64,000 nt of DNA, taken from positions 25,758,940-25,822,939 of the forward strand of contig CM017571.1 in NCBI GenBank assembly GCA_007844125.1, written 5' to 3'. A program made the translations under genes and the position numbers. This DNA is from Sinonovacula constricta. Lineage: Eukaryota; Mollusca; Bivalvia; Cardiida; Solecurtidae. Every line of letters starts with the position of its first letter. The first letter of the stretch is position 1. The notes beneath the pieces were generated by a model. The model was not told the DNA's origin. It searched no databases and saw only the letters and a list, made by a program, of their open reading frames with translations. Of the stretch, positions 59,098 to 64,000 are shown one piece after another.

Positions 59098-60915
59098 GTC
59101 AACACTGATAGCCATTTGTACAGTGTGTGCCGATATATGCATATCGCCTATTAGCAAGGAATATACAACTTCTGGTCATGATACCAACGCTCCCTATGTT
59201 CAATCCAAAGTCAATTCAAACCAAAGCTTTAAAAAAAGTCCGGGCATTGTTTATAGGGTCGCTACAACAGCATGGTCGAGGCTACAATAGCACGTCATGT
59301 GTTAAGTGGAGGCTATAACAGTGAAGGCAGCTGTGCGGCAGACTAAACCGCTATATCGGTGAACACCGTCACAGTAAATGCAAATTAGCGATTCTGTCCT
59401 CCTATGCTAACATGACCGGAAGGGATTTTGTGTGGGGATTTGTCGTACACCCATCTAACACGCTTCAAGCGGCGTTGTTACGGTAATACCCCGGCTATGA
59501 AGCTTTCATTTCATATTTCACAGCGCCCCACCATTTATACAAGGCATCGGAGAGAGCATGCACTTTAAACAAGAAGATGACTATGCTCTTATACTGTCGA
59601 TTCATTACATAAATACCTGAGAGTAACTAATTGTAACTCGGGTGGGAATTAAGCGCAAATTCACCAACCATTCTTTAGTAAGAATTGCTCAAGAAATGAT
59701 TTTCAATTAGCAATATCTTTAAAGTATACGAAGCGACATGTCTGAAATTTTGCATGGCACTTTATATTTGCTATTTTGACTTTACAATCTCATTTTAATT
59801 ACAGTGTCTTCATTGTGTTGGCACTAAAATGGTGACTTGAGTTCAAGTCATGACTTGGGCTTAGGAATGGTTGGTGAATACGGACCTAAGACTATCTGCT
59901 ATATTGTTTTCTTCCTAGTTGTCTGCTACATCTATAATTACAAGCTGCATTATTAGCATCGCATACACGCGTACTTGATTTCTTTAGTTATACAAGACAT
60001 CGCCAAACAGCTGCGAAGTACTATTAATGCTTGCTACCTTAAAATTATAAGCTACACATTGTTATTGCAAGCTACATTAACAAAAGCGGAATACTCGTTT
60101 CTTTCTCTTAAAAAGGTCTCACAGATCAGCTGCGATTTCGTGTTAATGCCTCTGCTACACCATCTACCCCATCAAAAGTGCATTCAATACTAAGCGGATC
60201 GGTGCCGACATATTACAATCATACTCAAATGACGGCGAAGAAACATTTTTCATTTGCTTGGTAAATGTTGTACAATTACTATCGCATGAACAGTAAGAAG
60301 GTGTGTGGCTTTCAACTCAGGGAGAACATTTTAGTGGGCATTGGCAGTAATCTGTCATTATTTACGGATAGAAAAAAAAAACTGGATTGGACTGACAATA
60401 ACAAGGTCCTCGTATTTCACGTTGTTATGCGACCGATTTTCACGCGTCAGAAAATAATCATAACCTTGACCGACGCCGATTGGTTCCCTTTGCCTAAAAG
60501 TTTCGTAAACAATAAAAAACTTTGAGTTTAGGAAAAGTACCAACAAAATAACCAATACAATTAATTTGTTAAATTGGTCATTTTGGCGTCTAAAGGTCAA
60601 CCTGTTTTATTATGATTGCCTCGAGGTCATAAAATGGGCCGGGTGAGTTTGTCGGTTTGTAATACACTAATACACGAATCGAGATAAGATCGAGTTTGAA
60701 GACACTCTGATCCTTGGGTACATTCGGGGACCGATTTAGTTTTTAACAATTCATCAACATCTTTGTGGAGAGATTTTATCACTCCAACATTTACAGTCTA
60801 TACGTGACACTAAGAGGTCCCTAAAGCATTCCCAATTGCCCTCGCAGGTACTAATTTTGTACACTTGGCTGAAGTTGAACAATTCAAAGTTCATGTCTTG
60901 CTCCATAAATTAAGC
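59098..60915. other. No gene recognised
   Basis: Chance ORFs only, including overlapping ones on both strands at 60265-60600 with no family signature. No array. Confidence 0.45.
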
Positions 60916-60919
60916 GACA

Positions 60920-60992
60920 ATCCGACCAAGGTTCGAACCGCGGATCACGTGATCCAGAGTCGTGCGTCCTACCACTTGACTTTTCTGCTACG
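60920..60992 (-). mobile_element. tRNA-like sequence, probably SINE head
   Basis: The minus strand AGTGGTAGGACGCACGACT then GATCCGCGGTTCGAACCTTG has A-box-like and near-perfect B-box motifs at tRNA spacing. The acceptor stem is not convincing, so a SINE remnant is more likely than a working tRNA. Confidence 0.45.
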
Positions 60993-61136
60993 AACCTTGT
61001 ACTTGCTCTCAATTTACTGGCATAACATTCGGCCTCGACATTTTAGCTTAGGTGAGAATGAGGAGGAAGAGGAGGATAGTTATGCTGATTTGAAGCAGAA
61101 AAACGACTACGATCTTTCGTTGTCAGAAATACAGTG

Positions 61137-61290
61137 TGATGGTGTTGTTGTTGTTGTTTTTGTTGATGATGATCATGATGATGTGGATGAGGATGATAAT
61201 GATGATGAGGAGGAGGAGGTATATGATGATAATGTGGATGAGGATGAGGATGATGATGATGATGATGATGTTTTGATGACGATGATTAAG
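61137..61290. repeat. Degenerate GAT/GTT trinucleotide tract
   Basis: GTT triplets at 61140-61165, then GAT/GAG/GAA triplets to about 61290. It lies inside a long open frame (60865-61440) that I regard as a repeat artefact because it overlaps the tRNA-like sequence and has no family signature. Confidence 0.75.
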
Positions 61291-62017
61291 AGTGTGCTGA
61301 AAATCATAGTAAGGCAATCTCAGCTGAGTTTGTTCATTTTATTTATAACAACCTTTTCGAACTTAGTCAACAAAAATATACTAGTCGTGTATAAGGTTTT
61401 GTTAATTAAAATGATGTCAACTTTGGCTGTCTTCTGTTAATTATGATTTTCTTGATGTTGTTGTTGATGATGATTGAAATGAATATGATGAACATGATGG
61501 TGAATATGAATATGTTGTTTATCGTTTAGGCATCAATTACAAGACAAATATACTTCATATTTACAGGCTAATAAACTATATGTATGATACTTACCAATGA
61601 ATGTTTTACCTGCAACGCAGTCAATATGATTTGTGTTCTACTTCAAAAAAATAAATAAAACTACTATGTCAAGAGGTTCCATAATAACGTTAACATAACA
61701 TGAACAAAAACCTTTACTGTAATAATTGCATTTTATTTCTGTTTTTAAAACCTCTCTTTTTTCTACCACTTAGTATTATGTATGTTTTTTCTTGTAACAC
61801 TTCACTTTTTGTAACCCTTAGACGCATGGCAGCTTATTTTAACTGATTATCATGTCTCATCCCACTTACAACAACATGTTTATTATCGTCTGTTCACTTC
61901 AGATGTGTATGTGTTGTTTTTTTATATCATGCTTAATTCATGAAGAGCGTGTTATTTCTTTCAAACCGTGGTTACGACATGGATAAGTACCGCGTTGAGA
62001 GTAATCACTTCTCGCAA

Positions 62018-62156
62018 TTATTTTAGCAATGACGTCGTGGTTACAATTCTGTTCCAACCACGTTCAAGGGTATGCTCAACGCCCTGTTCTGTATCGTCTT
62101 TATAGCGTAAGTTAGCAAGGAAAGCAAGCAGTCTGTCGGACATAAAGCCAAAGTAT
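62018..62156 (-). CDS. Exon-like ORF, possible terminal exon of an unidentified gene
   Basis: After a TTGTGTTTTTAG acceptor on the minus strand the frame reads one base then 45 codons and TAA: YFGFMSDRLLAFLANLRYKD, then DDTEQGVEHTLERGWNRIV and a short tail. Composition is protein-like (balanced charged and hydrophobic residues, little Asn/Lys/Ile bias), unlike chance ORFs nearby. I do not recognise the family. A strong-looking donor at 63670/63669 (GGAAA|GTAAGC) would supply the required two bases and give GLTGK before it, but its exon start is unclear. If real, the gene extends to the right of the window. Confidence 0.4.
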
Positions 62157-62354
62157 CTAAAAACACAATATAACAAGTACAAAGCCTATCAAAACAATAA
62201 GTATATGGTACGAATACTGATTTAAACAACAAAACTCTTTCGGCCCGACTTTTATCCTCAATCAAGTGACGAGCACCGTTTGAAACTTGACAAGATCATA
62301 ACATAAGTCATATAAAAAATTTAATGTAAACATAATGCCGGTCGCAATGTATAG

Positions 62355-62430
62355 ACGAAGCTCATCGACGCAGTCATTAGAGCACTGGACTAGCATGCAA
62401 GAGATCTAAGGTTCGAATTATACAAAACCA
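62355..62430 (+). mobile_element. tRNA-like sequence
   Basis: CGCAGTCATTAGAGCACTGG then ATCTAAGGTTCGAATTATAC: an A-box-like and a B-box motif at tRNA spacing. Stems pair poorly; followed by (ATTT)n. Probably SINE-derived. Confidence 0.4.
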
Positions 62431-63708
62431 AGCACTTTTATTCATTTATTTATTTATTTATTTGTTTTTTATTATTTTTTCATTTACTTCCAATTTCATA
62501 GTATACGCTCTACTTAATTTTATCGACAAATTAGGTTTGTCTTTCGGCTTGGCTGTCCTCACTTTTTACCTAATTACAAATGATGGTTGAGTAGTAAAGC
62601 GATTGTCATTGGTAGCGACTCCCGATAGCATCATATAAATATCGAACTAGAAACACATTACTTAATCAACGACCTTCTCGCACTTTGGGACAAGGGTCGC
62701 CTTATTGTCGACTGGTACCACTGTACGCCACGTTTTTATATAAGTATAATCCACTTGTAAGTTGAATCTAATGTCATGCTTTTTTATGTTTTACAAAATG
62801 TTCATCTGATTACTTCCACCAGTGTTTACATCGAAATCAAACGGTGTCAAATATCCCTTAAGTGTAAGAAAATATACAATCTTTTAATTAAATCGTAGTT
62901 CTTACAAACAGATCTAAATATAAATGATACATACATTTTTGTATGTAAATCTTGCCAACGCCGCATATATTTGCAATTGGAAATATTTTTATAAGCACAG
63001 ACCATTTAAAACTGTTATAAATTAGGCCAAACAACGTACTTGTAAGATAGTTTTGAGTAATGTTAATACATGCATTACTTCTGCAACCAAACGTTAAAGG
63101 GACCTTGACTTTTGGTCAAATTTGTTTTTTACTCGAAGCAAAATAATAATTAAGTTACTGTTAAGCTTGAATCCTATTTATTTAAAAACTATTCAGTTTT
63201 GTTTAAACATGCCGTCTTTTAAAAAATGCTCTTTATGTTGGGAGAATCAAAAGATAGTTTCAATTCTCAACCATTGGGGCGATGTAGACGCAATAGTTTA
63301 AACACATATAAAGTATGGATCTCCTGATACCATATACATGCGCTTTAATTAGTCCATTACTCGTAGTATGTCAATATATTTATCAAGATTGCGACAACTA
63401 GTCAACGTTTAAAGCACCTTCTCGAGATTATTATTGACATTTTTTCTAATATTTACAAACTAATTAGTTAGTCAAAAGATACTCAAGTGCTTGAAACAAA
63501 TTGAATTAAAGAAAATCTGTAATATAATGTAAAATATTACATTATACAATCGTCTTTAAAAATAATAAAGCATCATAGAACATGAAAAACGCCCCACATA
63601 ATCTAACACTTAAGCCACAGGTTAGAATCAAGGTAAAACAAAGATGCTAGACTTTCGTAACCAGCTTACTTTCCTGTGAGACCCGCATGGAAAGTGGGCT
63701 TTTAAGTC

Positions 63709-63798
<90 letters not shown>

Positions 63799-64000
63799 AT
63801 TGTTATTAACTGCGGAACATGACCTTTAAAGTATCGCTACATTTACAGACACTTATACAAGGTTGACAATACAGAGCAGTCTAAAGGAATTCGACAAGCC
63901 AATTAAATTAATCCGCTATGATAGACAAAACAAATGTTCAGACATTCAAACGTGCAAAGAATGTGTGTAATTTATTTGTTTAATGTCTGCATGGGATTAT
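62431..64000. other. AT-rich DNA with terminal microsatellite
   Basis: No gene recognised apart from the uncertain donor at 63670. A perfect (ATT)n tract runs 63711-63763 and continues as (GTT)n to about 63797. Confidence 0.55.

Noticed and set aside
60865..61440. 191-codon ORF with acidic stretch
   Set aside because: Overlaps a tRNA-like repeat and a GAT microsatellite; the remaining residues show no family signature.
62355..62430. Functional tRNA gene
   Set aside because: B box is present, but the acceptor and other stems do not pair convincingly.

Overview
The window is metazoan nuclear DNA, most likely from a mollusc, and a bivalve fits best. The evidence is small GT-AG exons in long AT-rich introns, an extracellular tandem-domain alpha carbonic anhydrase of the kind reported from bivalves, tRNA-derived SINEs, short inverted-repeat elements, an APE-type LINE and very abundant minisatellites. 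No prokaryotic or organellar feature is visible. The species assignment is inference.

Layout. Bases 1-2239 hold a decayed LINE on the minus strand (endonuclease plus reverse transcriptase, two frameshifts, running off the left edge). After a SINE and an inverted-repeat element comes a head-to-head gene pair. The first coding exon of a TANGO2 homologue lies at 3769-3910 on the minus strand. A complete six-exon TMEM199/VMA12 homologue lies at 4570-12234 on the plus strand. About 660 bp with CRE-like and ETS-like motifs separates the two starts. TMEM199 converges on a carbonic anhydrase gene across a 5.5-kb intergenic stretch.

The main gene is a dual-domain alpha carbonic anhydrase on the minus strand, 43749 down to 17714. 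I could join 14 exons with fully consistent phases into 573 complete codons plus a stop. Two catalytic domains lie in tandem, both with their zinc histidines, followed by a GPI-signal-like hydrophobic tail. Exon sizes and phases of domain 1 recur in domain 2, so the gene arose by internal tandem duplication. The signal-peptide exon was not found and must lie upstream of 43749. Introns are loaded with tandem arrays (units of about 33, 36, 36, 36 and 53 bp, plus trinucleotides). Most units are multiples of 3 and produce long false ORFs.

From 43750 to 64000 there is almost no coding signal. The stretch holds an array of 35 units of 83 bp inside one copy of the inverted-repeat element, CT-rich and trinucleotide arrays, several SINEs, more element copies, and one exon-like terminal ORF of unknown identity at 62018-62156 (minus).

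No gene cluster or new enzymatic system is evident. The most interesting structures are the duplicated carbonic anhydrase, a satellite array apparently born from the end of a TTAA-flanked MITE-like family, and the concentration of minisatellites in one gene's introns. All calls come from reading the sequence and remembered family features; no database search was run.
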